Assembly: GCF_018221465.1 (NCBI RefSeq) | Contig: NZ_JAAIKR010000018.1 | Span: forward strand, 1 to 64,000 | Direction: 5' to 3' | From: Shewanella intestini | GTDB taxonomy: Bacteria > Pseudomonadota > Gammaproteobacteria > Enterobacterales > Shewanellaceae | DNA: 64,000 nt | Made by a program: the position numbers and the translations under genes | Shown here: one piece after another, positions 35,154-44,079 of the stretch | How positions within the stretch are numbered: the stretch's first letter is position 1 | How the letters are laid out: each line of letters opens with the position of its first letter | Notes under the pieces: generated by a model | Told to the model about the DNA's origin: nothing | The model's database searches: none | The model's input: the letters and a program-made list of their open reading frames with translations, nothing else

Positions 35154-35855
35154 GTGACTCAACAGTTAGTTAGTCGGTTATCTGGTTTATACGCAGGGGA
35201 TCAAGTCGGCCTTTATGCTGGCGTTGAAAGTACCATTGCGCACAAACATGCTGTTGAGCAACTGGTTGTTCAATTTACTCAAATCCAAGGCAATCGCGAG
35301 GCGGACTCAAAGCATCATGGTGGGGGTGACCGCGTGATTCATCATTTTCCGCGTGAACATTATGGTCAATATCGACGTTGGGATATGATCAGCGATGGTC
35401 GAGATGCGCCAAGTATGGGAGAAAATATTTCCACGGTAGGGGTGAGTGAGCATGAGGTGAATATTGGTGACATTATTCAATTTGGTGAGGTTATTGTGCA
35501 GGTTACTCAGCCGCGTGCACCTTGCTTTAAATTGAATCGTCAATTTGGCCATCCTCAGTTTGCGTTGACCATGCAAAATACTGCCCTGTGTGGTTGGTTT
35601 TATAAAGTATTGTCATCAGGCGTGATTCATCAACATGACAATATGGTGCTAATAGCGCGGTGCAGTGATATCAGCCTTGCTCACGCGATGGAAATTTACT
35701 TTTCGGTCGAGTTTGATCAGCAAGCGTATCAACAACTACTTGGGTGTGAAGGACTAGCGAGTAGTTGGCAAACAAGTCTAGCGCATCGACTTGATACAGG
35801 CATAATTGAGCCGTGGGAAATGCGGCTTTATGGGGAGAATGTCCCCCCGAAATAA
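35154..35855 (+). CDS. yiiM: MOSC domain protein, YiiM type
   Basis: The 233-residue protein follows E. coli YiiM: KHHGGGDRVIHHFPREHY, MGENISTVG, VNIGDIIQFGEVIVQVTQPRAPCFKLN (with the conserved Cys of MOSC domains) and the C-terminal helical part. YiiM-type proteins bind molybdenum cofactor and reduce N-hydroxylated bases, giving resistance to 6-hydroxylaminopurine. This is another cofactor user near the moa and mod genes. The start is GTG, supported by AAGGA upstream; 35 bases separate it from the DUF4870 gene. Confidence 0.82.
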   Translation: MTQQLVSRLSGLYAGDQVGLYAGVESTIAHKHAVEQLVVQFTQIQGNREADSKHHGGGDRVIHHFPREHYGQYRRWDMISDGRDAPSMGENISTVGVSEHEVNIGDIIQFGEVIVQVTQPRAPCFKLNRQFGHPQFALTMQNTALCGWFYKVLSSGVIHQHDNMVLIARCSDISLAHAMEIYFSVEFDQQAYQQLLGCEGLASSWQTSLAHRLDTGIIEPWEMRLYGENVPPK

Positions 35856-35890
35856 CCAACCGTCGCGACATTTATCATTAAGGGATTAGT

Positions 35891-36304
35891 ATGCTTGAAG
35901 ACAAAGCAAAAATTGATAAAGGTGAAAGAACAATTGGGATGTTGGTTCATGCAAGCAGCCTAAGTGGCTTTTTTTTGCCATTGGGTAATGTTGTCGGACC
36001 GCTAGTGGTATGGCTGCTCAAGAAGGATCAGTTTGAGTTTGTCGATGAATGCGGCAAAAATTGCATCAACTTTAAAGTGAGTGTGTTGATGTATTATTTT
36101 TTGATTGCCGCTATGGTGTTATTTCCACTTTATAGTGCTTATTCACCACTGCAAATCGAAAGTCGCTTTTCGTTTGCTGGCATAGCATTAGTCAGTGGGT
36201 TTGTTTTGGTCGTGGTTGATATTATTTGCACTATTGTGGCAATGGTAAAGGCAACAGACGGTATTGCTTATCGATATCCATTGACGGTAAATTTCATCCA
36301 ATAA
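35891..36304 (+). CDS. DUF4870 membrane protein
   Basis: The 137-residue protein has three membrane segments (about residues 20-40, 62-80 and 95-120) and the DUF4870 layout GMLVHASSLSGFFLPLGNVVGPLVVWLLKKD followed by FVDECGKNCINFKVS. The function is unknown. AGGGA lies before the ATG; it may be cotranscribed with the MOSC gene. Confidence 0.75.
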   Translation: MLEDKAKIDKGERTIGMLVHASSLSGFFLPLGNVVGPLVVWLLKKDQFEFVDECGKNCINFKVSVLMYYFLIAAMVLFPLYSAYSPLQIESRFSFAGIALVSGFVLVVVDIICTIVAMVKATDGIAYRYPLTVNFIQ

Positions 36305-36408
36305 TCTTAATGATTTTGGTTATTAATGATGATGCCACTCATGGCGATTAGCGCATTTGTAGCGTGGCTAACGCCTATTTCCTTATATCAACGTAGCGCT
36401 ACTGTAAA

Positions 36409-36450
36409 TAAAAGGGCGACAGGATAAGCAAATCAACACGCCTATCGCCC
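36409..36450 (-). terminator. Terminator of the ETF-ubiquinone oxidoreductase gene
   Basis: On the minus strand GGGCGATAGG and CCTGTCGCCC form a 10-base stem (one mismatch) around 17 bases, followed by TTTTTATTT. It lies about 30 bases after the gene stop. Confidence 0.75.
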
Positions 36451-36478
36451 ATATGTTATTTGTGCTAACGAGCTGAAA

Positions 36479-38128
36479 TTACATATTTGGGTAGTTTGGC
36501 CCGCCGCCGCCTTCTGGTGTTACCCAAGTGATATTTTGGCTTGGGTCCTTAATGTCACACGTTTTACAGTGGATACAATTTTGGCCATTGATGACCAATG
36601 ATTGTTTACCTGCCTCTTCAATCACTTCATACACACCAGCAGGACAATAACGTTGAGCGGGTTCGTCAAATTGAGCTAAGTTAACTGAAATTGGAATACT
36701 TTTATCGGTTAACTGCAGATGACAAGGTTGATCTTCTTCATGGTAAGTGTTTGATAAATATACCGATGATAGTTTATCAAAACTCAATTTACCGTCTGGT
36801 TTTGGGTAATTTATCTTCGCAAAATCAGCGGCTTTACCTAATGCGGCATGATCAGGCGTGGTGTCTCTAAAGGTGACAGGGAACTGACCGCCAAACCAAT
36901 TTTGGTCAACAAAGTTAAATGCGCCGCCCAGTAAAGTGCCAAATTTATGCAGGGCTGGGCCAAAGTTGCGCGAGCTGTGTAGTTCTTCTTGTAGCCAGCT
37001 GTTCTCAAAACGAGTTTGGTAACAATCAAGATCTTTGCCACCTTCAAGCCCAGCTATGAAGCCTTGACCGAGGGTTTCGGCGGCTAAAATGCCACTTTTC
37101 ATTGCAGTGTGAGTGCCTTTTATTTTGGCAAAATTAAGTGTGCCGGCATCACATCCCACTAAAAGGCCACCTGGGAAAGACATTTTTGGTAGCGAATTCA
37201 AACCTCCTTTGGCAATAGCTCTGGCACCATAAGTTACTCGTTCCCCACCGCTAAGGTATTGTGCAATCACTGGGTGGGTTTTATAACGCTGAAACTCATC
37301 AAAAGGGCTTAAATGCGGGTTTTTGTAATTAAGGTCGACAATTAATCCAACCGCAACTTGATTATCTTCCATGTGATATAAAAAACCACCACCAGAAGCG
37401 CCGTCAACTAATGGCCAGCCACCAGTATGAACCACTTTACCTTGTTGATGTTGTTCTGCGGGGATTTTCCATACTTCTTTAAAGCCTAAACCATAATGTT
37501 GAGGTGTTTTGCCATTATCAAGGTGATATTTGGTGATTAACTGCTTACCTAAATGCCCACGACAACCTTCAGAAAATACGGTGTATTTGGCATGCAGTTC
37601 CATTCCGGGCATATAGCTATCTTTGGGTTTACCATTTTCCCCAACCCCCATGTCGCCAATTAAAATGCCTTTGACAGAGTTATCTTCATTAAATAGCACT
37701 TCACTGGCGGCAAATCCGGGGAAAATTTCAACGCCAAGGTTTTCGGCTTTATCGGCTAACCAGCGGGCAAGGTTACCGACGCTGATAATATAGTTACCAT
37801 CATTGTGCATCGTTTTAGGTACAAGACTGTTTGGCATTAATCGAGATTTGGTGTCTGAATTCAACAAATAAATATCATCATTTGTCACTGGGGTGGTTAA
37901 AGGTGTATCGCTGCTACGCCAGTCGTCAAATAATTCATCGAGCACATCGGGCTGAAAAACGGCACCTGATAAAATATGTGCACCGACTTCAGAGCCTTTT
38001 TCAACAACACAGACTGTGATTTCCTTATTGGCATCTTTTGAGATTTGCATTAAACGACAGGCAGTTGCTAAACCGGCAGGGCCTGCGCCGACGATAAGTA
38101 CGTCGAACTCCATTGATTCGCGTTCCAT
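36479..38128 (-). CDS. etfD: Electron transfer flavoprotein-ubiquinone oxidoreductase
   Basis: The 549-residue flavoprotein carries electrons from electron transfer flavoprotein to the quinone pool. It has an N-terminal FAD dinucleotide-binding motif (DVLIVGAGPAGLATA), the VEKGSEVGAHILSGAV segment typical of ETF-QO, and a C-terminal 4Fe-4S domain (CPAGVYEV and NCIHCKTCDIKDP, then WVTPEGGGGPNYPNM). The length matches the mitochondrial and bacterial family. A longer membrane-facing region in the middle anchors it. It is monocistronic and divergent from moaA. Confidence 0.95.
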   Translation of the reverse strand: MERESMEFDVLIVGAGPAGLATACRLMQISKDANKEITVCVVEKGSEVGAHILSGAVFQPDVLDELFDDWRSSDTPLTTPVTNDDIYLLNSDTKSRLMPNSLVPKTMHNDGNYIISVGNLARWLADKAENLGVEIFPGFAASEVLFNEDNSVKGILIGDMGVGENGKPKDSYMPGMELHAKYTVFSEGCRGHLGKQLITKYHLDNGKTPQHYGLGFKEVWKIPAEQHQQGKVVHTGGWPLVDGASGGGFLYHMEDNQVAVGLIVDLNYKNPHLSPFDEFQRYKTHPVIAQYLSGGERVTYGARAIAKGGLNSLPKMSFPGGLLVGCDAGTLNFAKIKGTHTAMKSGILAAETLGQGFIAGLEGGKDLDCYQTRFENSWLQEELHSSRNFGPALHKFGTLLGGAFNFVDQNWFGGQFPVTFRDTTPDHAALGKAADFAKINYPKPDGKLSFDKLSSVYLSNTYHEEDQPCHLQLTDKSIPISVNLAQFDEPAQRYCPAGVYEVIEEAGKQSLVINGQNCIHCKTCDIKDPSQNITWVTPEGGGGPNYPNM

Positions 38129-38293
38129 TTTCTCACCTTTAATTATGAACTTTCCCCGTACGTTGCGAGGTGTTTTGTTGTCATGAAACGTATTGAATTA
38201 ACAGCAAGCTAGCTGCTAACGTAAACGTTCATTTCTAGGCTAACTTTACCGCAAATTTGAGCTATGTCACAGAAGAAAAAGTACTTGATACGA

Positions 38294-38309
38294 AGTGAGA
38301 TGGCTCACA
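38294..38309 (+). promoter_or_regulatory. CRP-like site upstream of moaA
   Basis: AGTGA-N6-TCACA matches nine of the ten key bases of the CRP consensus TGTGA-N6-TCACA. A TATAAT box at 38382-38387 puts the probable transcription start near 38394, about 92 bases from the centre of the site, a normal class I distance. It lies between divergent etfD and moaA and could serve either. Confidence 0.5.
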
Positions 38310-38397
38310 AATAGGCAAAACCATTGCGCTAATGTGTTAAAAAATGATCATTAAAGCTATTCGTCGCCCTCGAAATAAGCCTATAATTAAATCTGAC

Positions 38398-38490
38398 GGT
38401 TCTCCGAGCTTTCTTTCCTACGTCATAAGATACGGGAAGTTCGCCGTGGTAATTTTGCCACCGGGGTGAGTAAAGAAATGAACTCACCTC
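38398..38490 (+). promoter_or_regulatory. Probable molybdenum cofactor (Moco) riboswitch with expression hairpin
   Basis: The leader of moaA holds CTCCGAGC (38402-38409), CTACG...ATACGGGAAG (38418-38440), TTCGCCGTGGTAAT and GCCACCGGGG, elements I recall from the Moco RNA upstream of E. coli moaA. It is followed directly by a 9-pair hairpin (38463-38471 with 38482-38490; perfect GGTGAGT/ACTCACC core) whose right arm is only about 20 bases before the moaA start. Its left arm shares GGGG with the aptamer end, so cofactor binding could switch the hairpin. No T run is present, so control of translation is more likely than termination. Confidence 0.72.
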
Positions 38491-38510
38491 CCACACTTGG
38501 AAAGGTTAAC

Positions 38511-39491
38511 ATGTCCCAATTACAGGATAATTTTGGTCGTAGATTTCATTATTTACGCATGTCAGTCACTGATGTATGTAACTTCAAATGCACTTATTGT
38601 TTGCCCGACGGCTACCGCCCTGATGGTAAACCTAAATTTTTGTCCTTAAATGAGATAGAAAACTTAGTCACTGCATTTGGTGAAGTTGGTACCCAAAAAA
38701 TTCGTATCACGGGCGGTGAGCCTTCACTGCGCAAAGATTTCAGCGACATCATCCGAATTGTTGCTGATAACCGCAATATTAAGACCATTGCAACCACCAC
38801 TAACGGTTACCGCCTCGAAAAAAATGCCCAACAATGGTATGACGCGGGATTACGCCGTATCAACGTTTCTGTTGATAGCCTCGACCCAAAGATGTTTCAC
38901 CAAATAACCGGTGAAAATAAATTTGACGAAGTAATGCGTGGTATTGATGCGGCTTTAGAAGCTGGATTTGAGCGTATTAAAGTTAATGCGGTATTGCTCA
39001 AAGGCATGAACGATAAAGACCTACCTCAGTTTATTAATTGGATTAAAGATACCCCAATTGATTTACGTTTTATCGAACTGATGGAAACCGGTTTAGGTCA
39101 TGACTACTTTACTGCCCACCATTTATCGGGATTAGACATTAAGCGCCAGCTGGAACGTGATGGCTGGTTATATGACTTACCTAATGTTGATGATGGCCCC
39201 GCGCAAAACTTCAGCCACAGCGATCATAAAGGTCGTATCGGTTTGATTATGCCTTACGCCAAAGACTTTTGTGCTTCTTGTAACCGTTTACGTGTGTCTG
39301 CCAAGGGTAAATTACATTTATGTTTATTTACTGAAAATGGTCTAGATTTGCGTGACTTACTACAAGATAGCTCGCAAAAAGCAGAGTTAATCGAGCGTTT
39401 GCATGGTCAGCTAGCCCAAAAGAAAGAAACTCACTTCTTACACCAAGGTGTCACTGGCGTTACTCAGCATTTAGCCTCAATTGGCGGTTAA
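38511..39491 (+). CDS. moaA: GTP 3',8-cyclase, first step of molybdopterin synthesis
   Basis: The 326-residue radical SAM enzyme converts GTP to 3',8-cyclo-GTP. It has the N-terminal cluster CNFKCTYC (Cys23, 27, 30), [10 protein letters not shown], a C-terminal second cluster ([18 protein letters not shown]) and the essential C-terminal Gly-Gly. Length and sequence are close to E. coli MoaA. The ATG at 38511 has GGAAAGG before it and aligns with the E. coli start; an in-frame GTG at 38466 lies inside the riboswitch hairpin and is rejected. It heads a seven-gene moa-mod operon. Confidence 0.96.
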   Translation: MSQLQDNFGRRFHYLRMSVTDVCNFKCTYCLPDGYRPDGKPKFLSLNEIENLVTAFGEVGTQKIRITGGEPSLRKDFSDIIRIVADNRNIKTIATTTNGYRLEKNAQQWYDAGLRRINVSVDSLDPKMFHQITGENKFDEVMRGIDAALEAGFERIKVNAVLLKGMNDKDLPQFINWIKDTPIDLRFIELMETGLGHDYFTAHHLSGLDIKRQLERDGWLYDLPNVDDGPAQNFSHSDHKGRIGLIMPYAKDFCASCNRLRVSAKGKLHLCLFTENGLDLRDLLQDSSQKAELIERLHGQLAQKKETHFLHQGVTGVTQHLASIGG

Positions 39492-39538
39492 TCCAGTTAC
39501 CCATTCCTACCTTATTTAATGATTAAAAGGCCAAACTC

Positions 39539-40027
39539 ATGAGCGAGCGTTTTACCCATATTAATGCCGATGGCAATGCCCACATGGTTGATGTAACCGA
39601 TAAAAATGTTACCGAACGCGAAGCGCGTGCAGAAGCATTTATCAATATGGCTCCTAGTACATTAGAGATGATCGTCAGCGGCAGCCACCATAAAGGTGAT
39701 GTGTTTGCTACGGCTCGTATTGCTGGCATTCAGTCAGCTAAAAAGACGTCTGATTTGATTCCACTTTGTCACCCTTTAATGCTGACTAAAGTAGAGGTTG
39801 AACTTGAAGCTCAACCTGAACATAACCGTGTGCGAATTACGAGTTTATGTAAATTATCCGGTAAAACCGGTGTGGAAATGGAAGCCTTAACCGCAGCCTC
39901 AACTGCTGCGTTAACCATTTACGACATGTGTAAAGCGGTTCAGAAAGACATGGTTATTTCGCAAGTGCGTTTATTAGAAAAACGTGGCGGTAAATCTGGC
40001 CATTTCACTGCGCCTTCAGCACAGTAA
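39539..40027 (+). CDS. moaC: Cyclic pyranopterin monophosphate synthase
   Basis: The 162-residue enzyme works directly after MoaA to form cyclic pyranopterin monophosphate. Its family marks are [45 protein letters not shown] and [20 protein letters not shown]. moaB, which follows moaA in E. coli, is missing here. An AAAAGG ribosome site precedes the ATG. Confidence 0.96.
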   Translation: MSERFTHINADGNAHMVDVTDKNVTEREARAEAFINMAPSTLEMIVSGSHHKGDVFATARIAGIQSAKKTSDLIPLCHPLMLTKVEVELEAQPEHNRVRITSLCKLSGKTGVEMEALTAASTAALTIYDMCKAVQKDMVISQVRLLEKRGGKSGHFTAPSAQ

Positions 40028-40099
40028 TTGAGTTAGTCGCTAATTGATTTAATCACAACCAAGGTGAGCGGTTATATGTTCGCCTAAAAGAGAAACGAT

Positions 40100-40348
40100 A
40101 TGATCCAAGTATTATTTTTTGCCCAAGTCCGTGAGTTACTCGGTACAGCCAAAACAGAAGTCAACGCCGAAGGCATTGCTACTACTGAGCAGTTACGTGC
40201 AGCGCTAGCTGCAACGGATGACAAATGGGCCAAAGTGTTAACCTCTGACAAGTTATTAGTGGCTGTTAATCAAACGATGAGCCAATGGGATACTGCGATT
40301 AAAGCAGGCGATGAAGTCGCATTTTTCCCTCCAGTAACAGGTGGTTAA
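40100..40348 (+). CDS. moaD: Molybdopterin synthase small subunit
   Basis: The 82-residue protein has a ubiquitin-like fold and ends in the functional Gly-Gly (PPVTGG) that MoeB adenylylates and that then carries the thiocarboxylate sulfur. It joins MoaE to form molybdopterin synthase. It sits directly before moaE, with only a base or so between stop and the next ATG. Confidence 0.94.
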   Translation: MIQVLFFAQVRELLGTAKTEVNAEGIATTEQLRAALAATDDKWAKVLTSDKLLVAVNQTMSQWDTAIKAGDEVAFFPPVTGG

Positions 40349-40349
40349 T

Positions 40350-40826
40350 ATGAACGACATGGCAAACACCAATCAAGCTAAGGTTATTGTTCAAACCGCT
40401 GACTTTGACGTTGCGAATGAATACTCGTTGCTCGCTAATGATAATAGTGACGGTGCAGTGGTTAATTTTGTTGGCAAAGTGCGCGACTTTAATGACGGCA
40501 GTGTCGTGACTGATTTAACCTTAGAACACTACCCAGGAATGACTGAGTCAGTACTTAATCAGTTAGCCCAACAGGCTTATGAACGCTGGCCGCTAAACAA
40601 GGTCACCATCATTCACCGCGTCGGTACGATGGCCTTAGGTGAACAAATTGTATTTATTGGTGTAACTAGTGCACACCGTAAAGCCGCTTTTGCTGCTTGC
40701 GAGTTCTTGATCGATTTTTTAAAGACCAAAGCCCCATTTTGGAAATTAGAAGCAGGTGACGATGGCGATAAGTGGGTCGAAGCCCGTGATAGTGACGAGC
40801 AAGCAGCGAAAATGTGGCAAAAATAG
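40350..40826 (+). CDS. moaE: Molybdopterin synthase large subunit
   Basis: The 158-residue subunit inserts two sulfurs from MoaD into cyclic pyranopterin. The E. coli-like motifs are GAVVNFVGKVRDFNDG, LTLEHYPGMTE, VTIIHRVGTMALGEQIVFIGVTSAHR and FLKTKAPFWKLE (catalytic Lys region). I use the ATG at 40350, just after the moaD stop; a GTG at 40341 overlapping moaD is also open. modA follows after 20 bases. Confidence 0.94.
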   Translation: MNDMANTNQAKVIVQTADFDVANEYSLLANDNSDGAVVNFVGKVRDFNDGSVVTDLTLEHYPGMTESVLNQLAQQAYERWPLNKVTIIHRVGTMALGEQIVFIGVTSAHRKAAFAACEFLIDFLKTKAPFWKLEAGDDGDKWVEARDSDEQAAKMWQK

Positions 40827-40846
40827 TTATTAATTAGGAGTTTGAA

Positions 40847-41641
40847 ATGAACAAACAAGGTTTTATGGGCAAGTCTCTTGCCGCCTTGATGGTTGTGTTG
40901 GGCTGTGTATTTACTTTCAGTGCAACAGCAAGTGATAACGATGTGCCAGCCATTGCGGCGGCGTCGAGCATTCAATTTGCGTTAGATGATATCTCAAAGC
41001 AATTTACTAAAGACACTGGTAAGCATGTGCGTATTTCATACGGCTCATCAGGTAATTTCGTTGCTCAAATAAAACATGGTGCGCCGTTTGAGTTATTTCT
41101 GTCGGCAGATGCGCGTTATACCGAACAAGTGAAAAATGCTGATTTAGGTGAGGGTGACAGTGTTATCTATGCGGTCGGCAAATTAGTTGTTGCCGCACCT
41201 AAAAATAGCCAATTAACAATTGATGGCAACCTTAAAGGGTTAACTCAATTACTTAAAAGCGGTAAGTTATCGCGCTTCACTATTGCTAACCCGCAGCATG
41301 CGCCATACGGTGAACGTGCACAAGAAGTGCTAGAAAATCTGGGTTTATGGCAACAAATTCAGCCTAATTTGGTCTTTGGTGAAAACGTATCGCAGGCGGC
41401 ACAATTTGCCTTGAGCGGTTCAACCGATGGTGGACTAGTGGCAATGTCATTAGCCAGTGCAGATCGTTTCAAGAAGGTTGCTCAATATATTGAAATACCA
41501 CAAAAACTTTATACTCCACTTAATCAAAAAATGCTTTTATTGAAAAAATCTGGTGCAACCGCACACGCTTTTTATCAATATTTGCAAACACCTACGGCAC
41601 ACGCTATTTTCAAAAAATATGGTTTTGGTGTAGGTAAGTAA
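40847..41641 (+). CDS. modA: Molybdate-binding periplasmic protein
   Basis: The 264-residue protein has a signal peptide (cleavage near SATAS) and the ModA fold marks AAASSIQFALDDISKQF, SYGSSGNFVAQIKHGAPFELFLSADARY and GTAHAIFKKYGFG-like ending. It binds molybdate in the periplasm and delivers it to ModBC. The ATG is preceded by TAGGAG. It is part of the moa-mod operon, so uptake and cofactor synthesis share one control. Confidence 0.94.
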   Translation: MNKQGFMGKSLAALMVVLGCVFTFSATASDNDVPAIAAASSIQFALDDISKQFTKDTGKHVRISYGSSGNFVAQIKHGAPFELFLSADARYTEQVKNADLGEGDSVIYAVGKLVVAAPKNSQLTIDGNLKGLTQLLKSGKLSRFTIANPQHAPYGERAQEVLENLGLWQQIQPNLVFGENVSQAAQFALSGSTDGGLVAMSLASADRFKKVAQYIEIPQKLYTPLNQKMLLLKKSGATAHAFYQYLQTPTAHAIFKKYGFGVGK

Positions 41642-41643
41642 CA

Positions 41644-42324
41644 ATGAATTGGGAAGCATTAAGTCTTTCGTTTAAGTTAAGCTGTTATACCGTACTTTTT
41701 TTAATTCCCTTGTCGGTATTCGCTGGCAGACTGTTAGCTTTTCGTCAATTCAAAGGTAAGTCATGGGTGGAGGCGCTGATTATGGTGCCTCTTGTCCTTC
41801 CTCCTACTGTTATTGGTTATTACTTGTTGGTAGGGTTAGGCAGCCAAAGCTTTATTGGGCGCTGGGTTGAGCAAATATTTGGTCAACAACTGGTGTTCCA
41901 TTTTTCTGGTCTTGTTATTGCCTCTATGTTGGTCAATATTCCCTTCGCTGTGCAACCTATTCAACGAGCGTTTGAAACGATTCCTGAAGATATCCGAGAT
42001 GCAGCCTCTTGTTGTGGAATGAGCGCGTGGGCTACTTTTATTAAAGTTGAAGTGCCTATGGTGTGGCCGGGCATTTTGACCGCATTCGTCTTGTGTTTCT
42101 CACATGTGTTAGGTGAGTTTGGGGTGGTATTGATGCTCGGTGGTAATATTGCCGGCGAGACCAAAACTATTTCTATTGCTATTTATGACAGTGTGCAAGC
42201 ATTTGACTTTAAAGCTGCAGGTACGATGTCACTTATATTATTACTTTTTGCTATCAGCGCATTAGCGATAACCACAAGCTTATCTCGCCGAATTGGAGGG
42301 CAAAATGGTCGTCGAACCCGCTGA
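41644..42324 (+). CDS. modB: Molybdate ABC transporter permease
   Basis: The 226-residue protein has five to six membrane segments and the permease loop DAASCCGMSAWATFIKVEVP that contacts the ATPase. The SLSFKLSCYTVLFLIPLSVF start and PLVLPPTVIGYYLL segment are typical of ModB. It begins two bases after modA and overlaps modC by 20 bases. Confidence 0.94.
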   Translation: MNWEALSLSFKLSCYTVLFLIPLSVFAGRLLAFRQFKGKSWVEALIMVPLVLPPTVIGYYLLVGLGSQSFIGRWVEQIFGQQLVFHFSGLVIASMLVNIPFAVQPIQRAFETIPEDIRDAASCCGMSAWATFIKVEVPMVWPGILTAFVLCFSHVLGEFGVVLMLGGNIAGETKTISIAIYDSVQAFDFKAAGTMSLILLLFAISALAITTSLSRRIGGQNGRRTR

Positions 42325-43414
42325 ATTAAATTGCAATATTCAACAAACATCACCGATTCCACTTAGCGCGAGCTTTCATTGCCGCGCTGGAGAAGTGCTT
42401 GCCGTTGTTGGGCCTTCTGGGGGCGGTAAAACAACGTTGTTGAGAATGATTGCCGGTTTGTCACAGCCTCAATTAGGACAAATCTCATGTGGTGAAAGCG
42501 TGTGGTATGACGGTAAAACCAACACATTATTGTCACCGCAGCAGCGTCATATTGGTTATATGCCGCAACACTTTGGCTTGTTTCCAAATTTAACCGCTGA
42601 ACAGAACGTTATTGCTGGGTTAGATCATATCCCCAAAGCTGAGCGCCCATCGCGCGCGCTTGATTGGCTTGAAAGGGTTAATTTACATGGTTTACCCGAT
42701 AGACTGCCGGCAAACCTTTCTGGTGGGCAGCGTCAACGTGTTGCTTTAGCACGTGCATTAGCGCGTCAACCAAAGGTCTTGCTGCTAGATGAACCTTTCT
42801 CAGCAGTCGATAGAGAAACCCGTGAGCGGCTTTATATTGAGCTTGCACGGTTAAAGTCGCAGTTATCTATACCGGTAATTATGGTGACTCACGACATTAA
42901 TGAGGCGTTGTTGTTGGCTGATAACATGATTTTAATCAGTCAAGGACAAATGCTCCAGCAAGGTCGGCCATTTGATGTATTGTCGCATCCTCATAATGAG
43001 TCTGTGGCAAGGCAAATGGGCCTACGTAATATTTTCGACGGTGAAATTATTGAAATTGATTTTGAGCGGAAAATTACCCGTATCAAAATGGGCGAACATA
43101 TCATTGTCAGTGACAATGTACCTAATGTGAAGGTGGGTCAAACCGTGCGCTGGGTTATCCCTAATCAAGGGATTCGTTATAATTCGATTAGCCGCGGGCG
43201 TTTATGCCGCAGTATTAATAAATTTGATGTTATCGTAGAATCACTACTGGTGATGGGGGAGTCGGTAAGGGTTATTGCAGCTATTGCAGGTATCTCTGCT
43301 AAAATTAATACGGATATTCCAGCGCACCTGGCAGCTAAGCTGTGTTTGAAGGTCGGGCTTGAAACCACATTAGCGCTAAAATCAGAACAAGTGCATATCT
43401 TGGCTCCTGAATAG
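42305..43414 (+). CDS. modC: Molybdate ABC transporter ATPase
   Basis: The 369-residue ATPase has Walker A GPSGGGKTT, signature LSGGQRQR, Walker B VLLLDEPFS and the switch His in MVTHD. A C-terminal molybdate-binding (TOBE-like) domain follows (about residues 295-365), as in E. coli ModC. I use the ATG at 42305 with GGAGG 6 bases upstream, inside the end of modB. It is the last gene of the operon; about 120 bases follow before the next gene, with no clear terminator seen. Confidence 0.93.
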   Translation: MVVEPAELNCNIQQTSPIPLSASFHCRAGEVLAVVGPSGGGKTTLLRMIAGLSQPQLGQISCGESVWYDGKTNTLLSPQQRHIGYMPQHFGLFPNLTAEQNVIAGLDHIPKAERPSRALDWLERVNLHGLPDRLPANLSGGQRQRVALARALARQPKVLLLDEPFSAVDRETRERLYIELARLKSQLSIPVIMVTHDINEALLLADNMILISQGQMLQQGRPFDVLSHPHNESVARQMGLRNIFDGEIIEIDFERKITRIKMGEHIIVSDNVPNVKVGQTVRWVIPNQGIRYNSISRGRLCRSINKFDVIVESLLVMGESVRVIAAIAGISAKINTDIPAHLAAKLCLKVGLETTLALKSEQVHILAPE

Positions 43415-43537
43415 AAATAGTGTTTGCTTATATTAGTAAAATGATATTTATGATCAATTATTAATCTTGCAAACCTTGGGTCTTGATCCGCTCTTATGTA
43501 AAGTAGCAATGTAGAATATTATTAGTTGAGGCTCGCA

Positions 43538-44071
43538 ATGTTTCGGTTGCTTTTTGCACTTTGTTTACTTCCCTTTAGCGCGTTAGCTTTTGCAACGCCG
43601 ACGATTCAATCATTACTTAATGATGGTAATTATATTGCCCCAATTAAAGTGATGAAAAGCTTCGAATCACAGTATCGTCAACGTACTATTTGTGGTTTCA
43701 ATGTTGAAGTTGATAATCAAAGTTTGGTTTACACATTATCAATGGTTGACCTTGCAACCGACACTCGTACTTACTTTCATATTCGAGCAGCAGACGGAAA
43801 AATTCTGGGCCAAAACCTCGAAACAATTGTTGCCGACAAAGAAGAACAGGTTCATGCTGTTAAAGTATTACAGAAAAAACGCATGACTTTTAGCAAGGTA
43901 GTGAAAATGGCTCGTAAAAACCATGCTGGTTTTTTAGTTCAAGCTGACCTAGACCACGACCTGTCAATTAGCTATGTTGAATTAAAATTATTGAATCAAG
44001 ATAGCAAAAAAAGTACTGCCGCGTTTGATATTGAAAATCTCCGTCCTTTACCGTTACTAAAATGGAATTGA
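43538..44071 (+). CDS. Secreted PepSY-like protein upstream of a two-component system
   Basis: The 177-residue protein has a signal peptide (ending ALAFA). Two segments look like PepSY repeats (FNVEVDNQSLVYTLSMVDL with FHIRAADGKILGQN, and a second near residues 115-150 with AGFLVQADLDHDLSISYVEL). PepSY proteins are periplasmic and often sit beside sensor kinases. It is 8 bases ahead of the response regulator, so it is probably a partner of that system. The start at 43538 follows GAGG; the domain call is moderate. Confidence 0.65.
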   Translation: MFRLLFALCLLPFSALAFATPTIQSLLNDGNYIAPIKVMKSFESQYRQRTICGFNVEVDNQSLVYTLSMVDLATDTRTYFHIRAADGKILGQNLETIVADKEEQVHAVKVLQKKRMTFSKVVKMARKNHAGFLVQADLDHDLSISYVELKLLNQDSKKSTAAFDIENLRPLPLLKWN

Positions 44072-44079
44072 TCACACCT

